Positions 11,035-22,930 of a stretch of 64,000 bases of DNA are shown in pieces (position 1 is the first letter of the stretch; each line of letters opens with the position of its first letter). This DNA comes from Gracilaria domingensis. Taxonomy: Eukaryota; Rhodophyta; Florideophyceae; Gracilariales; Gracilariaceae. The notes under the pieces are model-generated. The model saw only the letters and a program-made list of their open reading frames with translations, was not told the DNA's origin and did not search any database. The stretch covers positions 32,837-96,836 of the forward strand of contig VCMS01000215.1 of the NCBI GenBank assembly GCA_022539475.1, given 5' to 3'. The position numbers and the translations under genes were made by a program.

Positions 11035-12419
11035 ATGCCCCAAAGAGGTAAGCCGAAGTCAACAAACAGTTCCAGCAAGTCTTCGCTTTGGAATACTCAT
11101 GCAGCTCGTACTTCAAAGAACGGTGCAAAAACGACGTTTAAATGCATGATTGGCGACTGCAATGCAGCAATTAACCAGAACGGCTCCACGTCAAACATCA
11201 TCAAACACTACCGAATCAAGCACCGACAATTACATGACAATCTCCAAAGGCTGAACCTTTCGCTTTCTCCACTCAAAGAAATTGAAAACGCACTTCGCCG
11301 TGAACGAAACCGTTACAGAAAGCAGCATGCCACTCCTCCTATTACAGGTTTTTTCAAGAGAAGGGAATCTAATCGTACTTCGGTCTTTAGTCCTCGAGAA
11401 ATTGGTCGTGTGGGTGACCCAAAGCTCTTCCAAACAGTTGGAACTGTTCTGTTCGCCTGCGCGAGCGAATCATCGATTGCAAAAATGGGTTCACCTTTGC
11501 TGCAAGGCTTCATCGACGTGTGCGGCGGAAGGTTGCACTTTTGCAGCAAAACGCCTCTTGATTTCTATATGCCTCAAGTCTACAAAGTTGTTTGCTCGAT
11601 CTTAAGAGTCTGTGTAAAGGAGGTCATGACTGCATGTATTACCGTTCATGGCCCGAGCGCTGCTCTTGGCGCTCTAATTTTGGGGACGACGTAGCACTAT
11701 GTAGATATAGAATGGAAGCTTCGATGCTTGCCAATATCTATATTGAATATTGAGAGCACTGCAATGAAAGGAGAACATCTGCGGAGCATTATGGAAGAGG
11801 TGTTAGACCAGAACCCAACCGTAGGCAGCGATGATATTCATGTTTTCTCAACCCCGAGTGATAATGAAGCAGCAACTGCACTTGCTGTAGATTTGATGAC
11901 CAACTATGTAAGATCAGTGAGATTTGTGGTTCATACACTTGCTCTGGTTGTCAAGGACGTGTTCAGGGCTGGAACTGCGTGACAAAAATGATGGATCTTG
12001 TAGATCGTGTCACAACCTATTTCAACCAGCATCCGAAGGCCTGACAGTTGCTTCTGAAAAAACAACCAGATGGCGGTGTCACTTCTGATCGATTACAAAA
12101 GCTGAAGCGAGATATCCCTACACGCTGGCACTCCAAACTTGGTTCAATGCAAACATATTTTGCAAGGATGACAAACTCTCTTTCTGCTGATTTGAGTATT
12201 GGTCGCGACATTCTTCCTCAGCTGACAGCCGTACAACAGAATACGCTTGCGGAATACATCTTGGTTCTTGCGGAGGTTCGAAGAGTACCTCGAGAGCTTG
12301 AAGCAGACAGAAAAGTCACACTTTCTCGAGCACCTCGTTTATTAAGAGAGTTGCATGAAACACTGTACATAATTGTGGAAGCCATTTTTCGTAACCAAAC
12401 GGAACGGCATGGGTGGTGA
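11035..12419 (+). pseudogene. hAT transposase, N-terminal two thirds (BED zinc finger and catalytic region)
   Basis: The ATG at 11035 starts a basic N-terminus. A BED-type zinc finger follows: FKCMIGDC, then about 20 residues on HYRIKH, a Cys2His2 pattern. Next come the RNase H-like catalytic parts. The segment around TVHGPSAALGALILG has His where an Asp is usually found. SDNEAATALAVDL marks the second Asp region, then VHTLALVVKDVF (the 'C/H-x-x-H-x-L-N-L' type segment) and IPTRWHSKLGSM (the RW motif). Stops at 11692-11694 and about 11980 and a frame change near 12030 break it. Coding stops at the insertion junction near 12420. Confidence 0.75.
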
Positions 12420-13242
12420 CAAACCCTAAGAGAGCAACACAAGAAATGCCCGAGAGTACCAGCCTATACGGCGAAAGATAATACGGTAGCTCAGCGATAA
12501 ACGGAACAGCCGAACAACAGAACTGGAGCAACACGGCCTGTCGCAATGTTTACGTCGAAACCAACAACTGACGACAAAGACGCAGGCCAAGTAGCTAGTA
12601 GATGCACCTCACGTCCCAAGTTCGGGGATGAAACCAGGGCGTCGGTACGCTTAGATTCGTCGCAGTGTGCACACGAGCCCAACGGAGGGCCACACACTAC
12701 AAGCTCAGGAAGGGAGGGGCGGGAGACTGAGACGCCCGTAGAGAGAACGAAAGGGGAAGAGTTGATGGCAGAGAAGCACAGACCGTGCTAAAGCGAAGTG
12801 GAAATGCTAAAGGAGAGGACCGACGACCGAGATGGAGAGGGATGAGAGAGGGTTGGGGGAGTCGTCGTAAGGGAGGAAGTGGTCTGCCCGAGTCTAGTCG
12901 GCGGTGAGCGCTCGAGCTCTGGGGCTTATATGTACAATTGTCTCGTATATTCTAAGTCGTAGCGCGATTTTCTGCTACCAACAAATACCCTAGCGTGCTC
13001 ACCATATCCACGGTTCAGAGTGATGTCAACTTACGGCTTCCCGTTATGTTGTTCTGTTATTGACTGCTGGTGATATAGCATGATGACCGGTTTAAGGCGG
13101 TCCTCGGATGCTTACCAAGTTCCATAGCGTTCCATTATGTCCATCTCTGATATAAGGCTTGAGAAGGGGGGTGTCTTCCTACTTCACTACGATGGTTGTT
13201 GTGGACGCTTAGGATCCCGCTAACTTCAGGTCACCCTGTTTC
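12420..13242. other. Left part of an unclassified insert in the hAT element
   Basis: This begins where hAT coding sequence ends. An open frame at 12546-12791 encodes a hydrophilic, low-complexity peptide with no recognised domain. The GA-rich stretch 12700-12880 and TATATGTACA near 12928 give no clear promoter call. CCCTAA at 12424 and TTAGGG near 36770 could be short inverted ends, but no target duplication supports that. Confidence 0.35.
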
Positions 13243-13674
13243 GTGTGTCAGACCGCACGGACTCTCGCCGAAATGTCACTAGTCACGCCGAACGTTGAAG
13301 CATTTCTCATCAATGCTGTTACCGCCGATGATACTGAGCATCTCCGCACCTCTTGTAGTTCTTCAACAAGCGATGATGCCTCCGAGATTTCATTTCGCTC
13401 ACTCTCGGGATCTAGGGTAGTTCCTGGCATTACTTAGTCACCAATGCTGATCAGTCGCTTTGAGGCAATATTGCATGACATTGCCAAAAGTGTCGTGTCT
13501 TTCAACTCCGTCGATAATGTGCAGCGTGTCTCGGTCAGTCACCTCCCTACGGTTTATCTGCACGGTGTGCTCTCCGGTCTGCGTGTGGTTACCAGTACGT
13601 CTGCGGAAGCTGTTGTGCCTGAAGAGGACGTGTTGTGTCTGATTAAACTTCTTAAGACTCGCCTCATTGAGTAA
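13243..13674 (+). pseudogene. Unrecognised coding remnant in the insert
   Basis: Two open stretches (13243-13437 and 13444-13674) lie in one frame with one stop between them, and the same frame is open again from 13762. The product has a Ser/Thr-rich segment followed by alternating hydrophobic residues (VVSFNSVDNVQRVSVSHLP). I know no family. Because all three stretches share a frame, an old single gene with two damaged points is plausible. Confidence 0.3.
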
Positions 13675-13778
13675 AGTGATTACCTCGACGTCGCACTTCA
13701 TTGCCCGTTTCCTTGTGGATGATGAGATGGGTACATAGTAGACACCTGCCATGGGCATCCCGTGTTACGTACGGGTAT

Positions 13779-13790
13779 AAATAACTCGGG
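13779..13790 (+). promoter_or_regulatory. Possible TATA box for the 13834 ORF
   Basis: GGTATAAATAACT lies about 45 nt before the preferred ATG. This is a close TATA match, but a single motif without other support. Confidence 0.3.
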
Positions 13791-13833
13791 CTTCCAGATA
13801 GGTGGAGTGCAGCAGTGGTCGGGCTATCGCATC

Positions 13834-14346
13834 ATGACTGACAAAACGCCTACCTTGACCGAACAGATTGCGGCGATGACGGATGATTCTACCCCAAAGA
13901 CGTCTCCCGGGCCATCAGCGCCAACGAATGTTAATGTCCTAGAACTCGAGGCGGTCGAGTCTGCTGCAGAGTACGAGAAGCTGAGTCAAGAAGAGAACAA
14001 GCAGAGCTCTAACATCACCTCAAACAGTGGACTTCACGAAATCGACGTGGAACTAGCGATCGAGAAGATGATCTGCGTGAAGTTGCTGCTTCCTAGGGTT
14101 GCAGTTCAAGATGTTGATGCTTTTCAAGACGTGCGCGAGAGCGTCAAGGACACGCCGTTCCCCTACCAGCAGGGTCTTCGCGACGGCATCGCCTTCGTCC
14201 TTGCCGCCAGCCGGGAGGGTAACCTGGATCCAGCCCGGTTCCTGCTCGCCGATCTCGATGCTCTGTTTGACTTAGGAGATGTGAAGCTTCGGTCTGTTCT
14301 AGCGCTTAAGATCTTGATTCATGACTTTGTTGCCTTCTACCAGTAA
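13834..14346 (+). CDS. Hypothetical protein, about 170 aa, in the unclassified insert
   Basis: The frame is open from 13762. The Met at 13834 is preferred because a TATAAATA-like box (13781-13789) lies about 45 nt upstream and the downstream sequence looks like a proper N-terminus (MTDKTPTLTEQ). The protein begins with a 60-residue Ser/Thr/Pro/Glu-rich tail, then a compact, mainly helical domain of about 100 residues ending VAFYQ. There are no membrane segments or Cys clusters. I recognise no family. It may be the coding capacity of a small mobile element, because the GC-rich tandem repeat starts at once after its stop. Confidence 0.4.
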   Translation: MTDKTPTLTEQIAAMTDDSTPKTSPGPSAPTNVNVLELEAVESAAEYEKLSQEENKQSSNITSNSGLHEIDVELAIEKMICVKLLLPRVAVQDVDAFQDVRESVKDTPFPYQQGLRDGIAFVLAASREGNLDPARFLLADLDALFDLGDVKLRSVLALKILIHDFVAFYQ

Positions 14347-14389
14347 ATCCTGCCTGCTGCCTTCATTTCTGCTAGTTCTTCCTCGTCCA

Positions 14390-14900
14390 CGCAGCGCAAC
14401 GCGGCGGCAGCGGTTCCCCGAGTGGCAGCGCGGCGATCCAATTCGTTCCTGCGGCGTCGCGCCAGCGTGGCACAACGCGCGCTCCAATTCGTCTCCGCGG
14501 CGTCACGTCAGTTCGGCGCGACGCGCGCTCCATTTCGTCTCTGCGGCGTCGCGCCAGCGCAAGGCTATGAGCGCTCAAATTTGTCTCCGCGGCGTTGCGC
14601 CAGCGCAACGCGACGCGTGGTCTTATTTTTTTTGGCTCTGCCGCACCAGCGCGCCGCGACGCGGGCTCCAATTCTTCTCTGCGGCGGGCGGCGAGGCGGC
14701 TGCGACGCTTCCTTGCATGGCGGCACGGCGCCTTCTCCTTTTCTTGCCCACGCAGCGCCGCGCGGCGGCGGCGCTTCTTTCATTGCGACCGTAGCGCCTC
14801 GGCGGCGCTACGACACACCCTGCACTTGGCGCGGGCGTCGCGCCTCAGCGTCGCGACGGTACGGCCTTTTTTTGGCGCAGCCGTTATTTCTTGGCGGCGC
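14390..14900. repeat. GC-rich minisatellite, about 46-bp unit
   Basis: At least five degenerate copies of a 42-48 bp unit are visible from 14435 to about 14710. Each contains a variant of CCAATTCGTCTCYGCGGCG followed by CGCCAGCG and GCGACGCGCGCT. More diverged GC-rich copies continue towards 14900. Related 49-bp units occur at 36520-36670, on the other side of E2, so E2 landed inside this array. The long open frames on both strands here come from the repeat. Confidence 0.7.
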
Positions 14901-14917
14901 CACGACAAAGCGATTAT

Positions 14918-15680
14918 TGTAGTGCAACGCGATTTGCGGTATATGCTAGGTTTTGCCGTGAAGTCACTGCACCTGCATTGCAGTGGATGTCAGTGACGTC
15001 GGAAAGGTTGGGACAGCATTGCTGGATGGTGACACACGTGTATGGACGGTTGGCACCCAACTTTAGGATATTTTAGATATTTATTATTTAATTTAGTTAG
15101 CTCGGTTGCACACTTGAGAGTGGCACTCTACACTACTTAGTAGGTTGATCTCAATCCAGTGTTGGGGAAGTAAACAAAACAACCGAGTGTACGGCTCTAA
15201 TCATCCACCCTTAGTGTGTGGTAAACTCCATCCGGAGAACTCGCACCTCGTGTAGGGAGCATCATCGGCCTCGCGACAACTTAGACAGCACTGACGCTAT
15301 TGCGTGTTTCTTTTCGTGTGTGTTTCTCCCATTTCTGGTTCTATCGGACAGGTATTGCGTGTGCGCGTGCCGTTGCTCACCTTGATTTGGCTCGACTACT
15401 CACGTGGCTCCTTATCGGTACTGCGTGTCGTCGCCGCTCTCGTGAGCGTACTCTATTCACTACTGTGACATCATTTTTGACAGTGCCCTGTTTGTTCTAC
15501 CGCTGGACGCGTCTTCTTTGCCGCTCCGCTCTCTCCGACATCGGGAAGGGTTGACCCCGGAGTTACGCCCGGCCTAGCCGTGTCATTCCGCGAGGGCGCT
15601 CTAATGCTGTGCAGACCTACAAGAGGGAGGTCTGAACCGCCTTTGCGTGTCATTACCATCGCTGGGTTTTGCACAACAAT
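14918..15680 (+). repeat. 5' LTR of E2
   Basis: It starts TGTAGTGCAACG and ends ...CACAACAAT (the end is uncertain by 2 nt). A CACGTG box is at 15035-15040, with an AT-rich TATA-like patch at 15070-15095. It aligns with 35755-36508. Confidence 0.85.
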
Positions 15681-15698
15681 TGGTCTCCCGACTCAGAA
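15681..15698 (+). other. Primer binding site of E2
   Basis: TGGTCTCCCGACTCAGAA lies directly after the LTR. The same position in E3 and E5 holds TGGTCTCCTGACCTAGAA and TGGTCTCCCGACTTAGAA. TGG pairs with a tRNA CCA end. This is not the initiator-Met site; the tRNA is unidentified. Confidence 0.65.
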
Positions 15699-16114
15699 GT
15701 CGTTTTGATCCAGCAAGCGAGTTTTCTGATCAATTTCCAGTTTTTAGGCTCGTTCTGGTTGTCGAGAACACTCACAGTCGTAACTGGAATTCGTCGCCCA
15801 CTTGACATCGAGTTGGTTTTGTTTTCCCATTTTGGGTTGTTGTTTGGGCACGGTTCGTCACCAGTGGCACTACCTATTTCCGTAGTGTGTGGTTCCCGTC
15901 GGCACGGTTGTTGTCACCCCGTTTGGGTTTTGAACTTGTCCCAACAATCCGGTCGAACTACCTTAATTCCTTTTACGGCTGTTCCCGTGGGTACGGTTTG
16001 TTCGCCCGATTTGTCGGTTATCGTCACTCGTGTGAAGACGCTACACTCAGTAGAGGTTAATTTGTTTCATCGCTTGGTTGTTCCCAGTTCTCTGGTCTCT
16101 TTTCTCTGTCCCGG

Positions 16115-18204
16115 ATGGGTTCCGGCAAACGCTCGAATCCCTCTAAGGCTCGGTCGGGTGGCTCAGGCCTACCTCCACGTTCGTGGTCTGTTCCAGAGCC
16201 TCCTGTTAGAGTTGAGAAAAACCCAGAAAGCCGGAAACAATTGCCGAAGTCGTCGGACGTCTCAGTAGCTGGGCCCTCATCTGCTCCTTTGGAGGGTCCT
16301 AAACATGCCGCTGCAGCGAAAGATGCGCTCGTAATCGAGTTGGAGTCTCAAGTTTGTGTGCTCGAGGCTCAAACCGCAGTCATGCGTAGTTCCCATGCTG
16401 CACTCGTTTCCGAGGTCGACACACTTCGTGGGAAGGTTGACGCTACCCTCACCGGAGGTGTGTCTGATGATCTACGTATTTCACGGAAGGATGTCAACTC
16501 TCTTTTAGAGGTACTTCAAGGATATCCCGGTTTTAAGGAGGAGGTGGACACGAAATTCATTCGGATTCTTGGCCGTCTTGAGACGTTGGAAGCCACCATC
16601 CGCGAGGATGATGGCCCCAGTGCCACAATCGCGGGCACGTCTCGTCTGATACGTGACTGCAATTCCAGGAAGCACCGCTCTAAGAAGAGGAATGTTGCCG
16701 AGTATGAATCGGATTTGTCCAATTCTTCCGGTATTTCAAACCGCTCAGCGGAATCTTCTTCGTCAGACTCATCAGTTGATGGTGAACGCCGCGAGCGCGC
16801 CTCGCGCTCGCCTCCGTCTTCAACCATTAGCGGTGGGATTCGCACCAGAGAGAAGGGAAGGAACCACTCCGGTTTGAAGGAGCTGAAGCCTACGAATCCC
16901 TTATACAGAAGGTTGCCGTCTTACCGGTACTACCGTTTGGAAGATTCCAGTTTGGATCTTACGCCGCGAGGTACGGGTAAAGTGAAGGACTGTATCAAGC
17001 GCATGTCTCTCACATTTCGAAACCAGTTCTTTACTGGAGAGGACCCAATCTTGGTACTGGATTTTCTTTCACGCTTTGAAGCGGAAGCTGACATCCGCGC
17101 CATGAGTGAAAGGCAAGCCTATGTCGCGCTACCGTATTTCCTACCTGGACTCGCTGAAGATCAGTTCAAATCTGTAAGAGATTCCTCAAGTGCCTCTGAA
17201 GAAGGGGTTACTTGCTGGCCCGAAGCTGTGCAGTACATGTACATGCTACGCTCGTATGCTACGGAGATTGCCATCGAAGAGGCTATCACCGCGCTGCCGG
17301 AGACGAAGCAACGCCCGAAGAAATCGGAGACCGAATTTTCAGTTCGATTGAACAAAGCCTTCCACAGAAGTGGTAACGTTTCTTCCGCTAATGAGCGTTT
17401 TACTTTGTTCATTAACGGATTGAATCCGGCTATTCGCACTTTGGTGGCCCAACGACGGGAAGACCGGAGAAAGACTACATATCTGGATTTGGTCCAGTAC
17501 GCGAAAGCCGAAGGCGACGCACTGCGCGCTCGCATTGGCCACCGGGTTTCATCGAAGGCACTGCACCTCGAAGGAGGGTCTTCATAAACTTCATTGCTCC
17601 CGCAGGGGTATACCGGCCACGAAGTGGATAATCTGCACCTCGCACAAGTGGATCTGGATTCTATCCCGACTACGGAGTTGCCCTCCACATCGGAAGGCTC
17701 GTCGAAGACGGAAGATGTGTTGCTCTATGCAGAGCGTCCACGCGTTCGCGGCCCACAGGTACCTTATTCAGGTAGTCGTTACCAGCGCCCTGGCTGGGTA
17801 GACCCGCCATCGATGAAGATGCAAGATCCACGAAGTTCCGGTAGACCCCCGTTAATCTGTTTCACGTGTTATAACCACGGTCATGCAGCTCCGAACTGCA
17901 ATCTCTCCATGAGAGAAATGCCAATGGTTGTGGCTAACTTTGAAGCCCGGACCCCCGCGAGCAGCAGTCAGTACCGGTAACCGCTTATCTGCGGGCGAAG
18001 ACCGAATTTCTTCGGAGGATTTCTGCTGCAGAAATAGCTGCGTTACTGCACTCTGGTTCGACCCAGGTCAAAGCTTCACCGGTTCAATCCCCGGCGACCA
18101 TCGCCCCTGCGGGTAGTTCTGGCGCTGTTCTACAGGAATCTGCGAAGGTCCCTGTCGCACAGGACGCCGTTCCCGTTGGAACGGATGGAACTCAGTTAAA
18201 CTGA
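16115..18204 (+). pseudogene. Gag of E2 (coiled coil, capsid, zinc knuckle), broken
   Basis: The ATG at 16115 starts 490 open codons. The N-terminus is basic. Residues about 65-160 contain heptad-like helices (LESQVCVLEAQTAVM). A Ser/Asp-rich linker follows, then a capsid-like helical domain (about 245-475) that begins with GIRTREKG and includes GEDPILVLDFLSRF. A TAA at 17585-17587 interrupts the frame, which reopens through a CCHC knuckle CFTCYNHGHAAPNC (17861-17902). After a frame change near 17970 the C-terminal part ends in QLN and TGA at 18202-18204. The domain order matches E5 throughout. In retrotransposons Gag builds the particle. Confidence 0.8.
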
Positions 18205-18271
18205 GTATGGGAGCCTCCAATGGAGAGGCGCCCGAGTCGTGGTCTACGCGACAGAGGCGTCACCGCCTCTC
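18195..18271 (+). promoter_or_regulatory. Candidate -1 ribosomal frameshift signal between gag and pol of E2
   Basis: GTTAAAC (18195-18201) is followed at once by the gag stop TGA. GAGAGGCG (18223-18230) can pair with CGCCTCTC (18264-18271), an 8-bp stem. pol lies in the -1 frame at this point. The equivalent site occurs in E3, E4 and E5. Confidence 0.55.
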
Positions 18272-21200
18272 TCCCAGGTCAGAATGCTTTCGAGGAAACA
18301 GACCGTTTTAGACGTGGACTCTACCACCATTGGTGTGTTGCATCGCCCGTGGATACGGCTCAGGGACAACCAGATCCCGGATCGAGTCATGGTAATGGCC
18401 AAGCGAAACTACAAGATTTTTGCTGACCTTGGCCTATCCACCGTGTATATTGTGCGTCATCTCTCTGTCTGGGATACAGGTGCTGGCCCCAACTTCATTG
18501 TTGAGTCGTTACTACGGCCGGAAATCCGTTGTCGAGTTCGTCAAGGACCCGTCATGGACGTGGCAGATGCTAACAATAACCGGTTACAAACGGCTGGAAT
18601 GGTGTCACTCATTGTCAGGATTGGTAACTGCATCGAGCAGGTTGCGTTCATTGTCTGCAAGACGCTCGCTGCCCCTGTTATTCTAGGGTGTGACTTCTGT
18701 GACAGATATGTCGAAGCCGTTAAGCGGCGTGCACGAGAGGTAACCATGGAAGATGGATCTACTGTGCCGATTATTCGCCGCTCTTTGCGAAGGCCCTCAG
18801 CAAAGCTGGTTCCGTTACCTGCCCCGTTGCAGGATTCTACAGCTCCGAAGGAGTCGCCAAAACTCCGTGTTGCACGGGCTATCGCCATTCCGCCGGAGTC
18901 CCAAGTATGGGTTGAAGTTACTGCTGCACCGCGTGGTTTACGGGTTGTTCAACCCCTGAACTCGCTCTATGAGAAGTATTAAGTCGCGCTGGCAAACGAA
19001 GTGGTACAGATTTCTGATGGTCACCCCTTCAGGGTTTTGTTGGCTAATTTTGGCAAGAAGCCCCAGCTGGTGAAGAACCAAGTAATTGGAACTGTACTAC
19101 CGCACCCGACGGCGCTTATCCCTACAAAGGTGACTGCCGCCGAGATGCTAGAAATTGCCGAAGAAACGGCTGTCGCCTCTCACTCTGAGGAGACGGATGG
19201 GGAATCATCGCGCTTGTCTGCGCCGAACCCGTCTCAGACGGATACTCCCACGAATGATTCTAAAGTTAGGATCATTCCTACGAGTTATGACACCCTTGAT
19301 CCTGTTAAGGAACTAGAGAAGTTGGATCTCGGTCATGTCCCGTATTCACACCCCGAGAAGCTGCGTGATATGTTGCGAGAGTTTACACCGATATGGGATG
19401 GTTCCCTCGGAGAGGTATCAACCACAGAACACCGGATTGACTTGCTTCCGGACACTAAGCCGATTGCTCAGCACCCTTACAGAGCAGGTCCAAAGGCTCG
19501 GAAAGAAGAGGAGTTTCAGGTCAAGAAGATGCTCCGAGCTGACGTGATAGAACCAGCGCAGTCGCCATGGGCATCCCCAGTTGTACTGGCTCCGAAACTA
19601 GATGGATCCTGGCGCTTTTGCATCGACTATCGTCGACTAAATGATGTCACTGTCAAGGACGTGTACCCCATACCTCGTATGGACGAGTACATTGACTCGC
19701 TTGGCGATGCTGCGGTGTTCTATACATTGGATGCGAACTGGGGTTACTGGCAAGTTCCAGTCAGGCCGGAAGACCGTGATAAAACCGCATTCGTCTGTCA
19801 TTCAGGTTTGTACTGCTTCAAGCGTATGACATTCGGGTTAACGAATGCTCCTGCTACTTTTCACCCTGCCTTGGACATCCTATTGGCTCGTTTCAAATGG
19901 AGGAGTTTTCTCGTTTATCTCGACGATATCATCGTCTTCTCCAATACTTTGGACGATCACCTTGAACATTTTCGGGAGATCATGGCCACTCTCCGCGACG
20001 CCGGTATCACACTCAAGTTGAAGAAATGCGAATTCTTCACTGAATCAGTCAAGTATCTGGGACATGTCATACGTCCTGGGCGATTGCTGATCGAGCAAGC
20101 TCGCGTAAAATCCCTCAAAGAGGCGAAGGCTCCTACTACGCAAACAGAGCTCCGCTCCTTTCTAGGGCTTTGAAACGTCTACAGACGGTTCATTCCTCGC
20201 TTCGCAAAGATCGCAGGGTCTCTCAACGAACTTCGCAAGAAGGGGCAATCACCAAAACTGGGATCCCTTGCTCCCACGCAAGTGGAAGCTTTCGACTCTC
20301 TCAAAGAAGCAGTTAACACGGCACCTGTGTCGTCGTTACCAAAGAACGGGTTGCCGTACACCGGGGATTCTGATTCGAGTGATTACCAGATTGGCTGTGC
20401 TCTCTTTCAGACTACACCGGAAGGGGAACGCAAACCAATTTGTTATTGGTCTCGCACGCTCAATGTTCACGAGCGAAATTACTCGGTATCCGAGAAGAAG
20501 TGTCTCGCCATGGTATGGGCTTTGCAGACGTTATGACCATATCTTATGGGTGTACACTTTACTGTCAATACGGATCACTCCGAATTGCGTTGGTTGATGT
20601 CAATCACGGAACCTTTCGGTCGCCTGAAGCGCTGGCGTCTTCGGTTAGCCGAGTTTGATTACGAAGTCACCTATAAGAAGGGTTCTCCAAACGCCCATGC
20701 GGATGCTCTTTCACGTCCAGGAACGGAAGGTGAGGCGCTACCCGTCGATAAAGATGACGAAGATATCCCCTGCTTTTTCCTGCAAGAGGGTGTAGAAGAC
20801 TACGAAATTGTCTCGGATGACATTTGTGATGACCTGCTCGTCGCAGACGGTGAAGAACCAGAATCTGGAACGTTTGTCCCCATCACTCCAAAGGATATGG
20901 TGCGGGAGCAGCAGGCAGACCCGTTCTGTACGAAGATACGTGCCCAAATCAACAGTGGGGCTAACATCCCGTTCGGGGTCAATACGCAAGGTTCCCTCGT
21001 TCGAGTGGTGCGTTCTTCTTCACAGATTGCAGTTCCTCACTCTTTGCGGTCAAGGGTACTTCATTTGTCACACTTCTCCAGGCTAGCCGCCCACCCTAGT
21101 GCTAGGACGTTGTACATGACGTTACGTCGGGATTTCTACTGGCCCGCATTAGCCTTGGATTGTTATACCACCGTCAAGGCGTGTACACACTGTGCCCGTG

Positions 21201-22930
21201 AGCGGGTTAAACTCCGCCGTCATGCGAAGAAACTAACCTTGTTGCCCGCACGAGCGCCTCTTGAGTTTATTGCCATCGACATAATCGGTGAGTTTTTGCG
21301 TACAGCCCGAGGAAATCCGTATCTACTCGTCATTACGAATCGATTCTCGAAGCTAGTCCGGAGAGTTCCGTTGAAGAAGATTACAGTACGCACAGTTGCG
21401 GAAGCATTTGTTCGCCATTGGGTGATGGTCTACGGTCCGCCTGTCAATCTACTATCTGACAACGGACCGCAGTTCACTGCGCGATTCTTCCAGGACGTCT
21501 GTCGTATACTCGACGTGAAGAACCTCTTCACGACGACGTATCATCGCCAATGTAATAGTCAAGTCGAACGGTTTAACCGTACACTACTCTCCGCATTGCG
21601 GGCTTGTACGGTTGAACACCCTAATACATGGGACCTTTTCACGGATGCGCTGACTTCTGCGTACATACGCAAGTTCACAGAATAACTCGGTTATCTCCCT
21701 TTGAGCTCGTGCCCTCAAAGACACCCTCGCTAGTTGCTGTTGACCCTTCAGCTAAGCTGGATACGCTACCGTCCGTACGGGATCACTACCTGCAATGGAA
21801 ACAGTGGTTAACTACCATAGTACCTGTTGCGTGGTCGTCAATGGCTAAAGCACAACTAGCTTATAAGCGGAACTTTGACGCCCGAGTAAGGAGACCACTG
21901 CCCGCCTACAGGTCGGACAAGTCGCTCTTGTGAGGAAAGAGTATTACAACCCGGAGAAGGAGAAGCGACACAAACTTTCCCCCATCGCCGATGGCCCCTA
22001 TCGCATTATCAGTGTGGATACAGACATTGCTGTATTGGAAGCTGTTGACGCTCATGAGCGCTTTTCCCGTGATCGCGTTGTTCAAGGTCCTACCGTTCAC
22101 ACGGAAGTCGTATTGGATACACAGCAAGAAGCTAGACCGGAGCAAAACCGAGAAACATCCTCGCAAAATGTTACATCCACTGTGGGACTCCTACACCCAA
22201 ATGGGGGCTCGCAGAGGTACCGATTATATCGTCGCAGACGGAATCTTTGGACTCTACACCTTTCGTAAAATCGCGCTTCAAATCATCTATCGTGCCATCA
22301 ACTGACGTGATGACTGCTCCCCGGAACGCTCCACCTAAGGAGGGGGAGGGGGAGTCACGCGTTGTCGCGGAAGAGGAATCACTGGTGTCGCCACCGTCGC
22401 AGGCATCACATGATTCACGGAGAAGTGAAGAGGTTGAGGCAGAATCGCGTCCGATTGTCACGAACACTACTGCCAGTGTGAAGGATCACCCGCTATTGCG
22501 TGTTAAAGTCACTAAAGACGTGCTACAGGCCACCGCTGTGGCACAGAACTCCACGAAAGATGCACAACCTTTCAACAGGGATCGTGAGCTTTCTGGAAGT
22601 GGTACAACGCATTCAGTGGACCCGCCGTCGTCTCAGGATACTGGTGACGCTCTCCCGTCAGGGAATTCGTCGCGAAAGCACGTTGAAACCCCTTCAGAAG
22701 GTCATGAAACAAAAGGTATTTACTCGAAGGATTTCGTCATCGATCACATTGTGGGACATACCCGACACCCAGAGGGGTATAGGCAGTACCAAGTCCGTTG
22801 GTTCGGGTATCCACCGTCCAAAGACACGGGTGAAGCGGTGGAACATTTACCGCGATCGAAGATCGTGCAGTATCACCGACGTACGGGTACCGCGCTCCCA
22901 CCTAACTTGCACCGGGCAATAGTCGGATAG
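18196..22930 (+). pseudogene. Pol of E2: protease, RT, RNase H, integrase, chromodomain
   Basis: Protease: DTGAGPNF at 18473, with VILGCDFCDRY at the flap end near 18680. RT: KDVYPIPRMDEYID near 19660, FGLTNAPATF near 19830 and the YLDDII catalytic box near 19917. RNase H: DSSDYQIGCALF near 20370 and NTDHSELRWL near 20570. Integrase: HLSHF and CTHC zinc site (21060-21195), then the core with AIDIIGEF, SDNGPQF and QVERFNR, an Asp/Asp/Glu triad. Chromodomain: 22735-22880, with YQVRWFGYP. Stops at 18980, 20171 and 20534 and frame shifts near 18240, 21680, 21930 and 22250 make it non-functional. Confidence 0.9.
22335..22349 (+). other. Internal polypurine-tract copy in E2 (integrase-chromodomain linker)
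   Basis: CTAAGGAGGGGGAGG, 14 of 15 identical to the E4 3' polypurine tract CTAAGGAGGGGGAGA, inside the coding frame (peptide PKEGEG). The equivalent sites in E3 and E4 are at 32161 and 49750. Confidence 0.6.

Noticed and set aside
14372-14996. Arg/Ala-rich ORFs on both strands (100-166 codons)
   Set aside because: All come from the GC-rich 46-bp minisatellite; several frames are open on both strands.
15669-16268. 199-codon ORF in the E2 leader
   Set aside because: It overlaps the gag start in another frame, is not kept in E3 or E5, and starts within the primer-site region without a matching domain.
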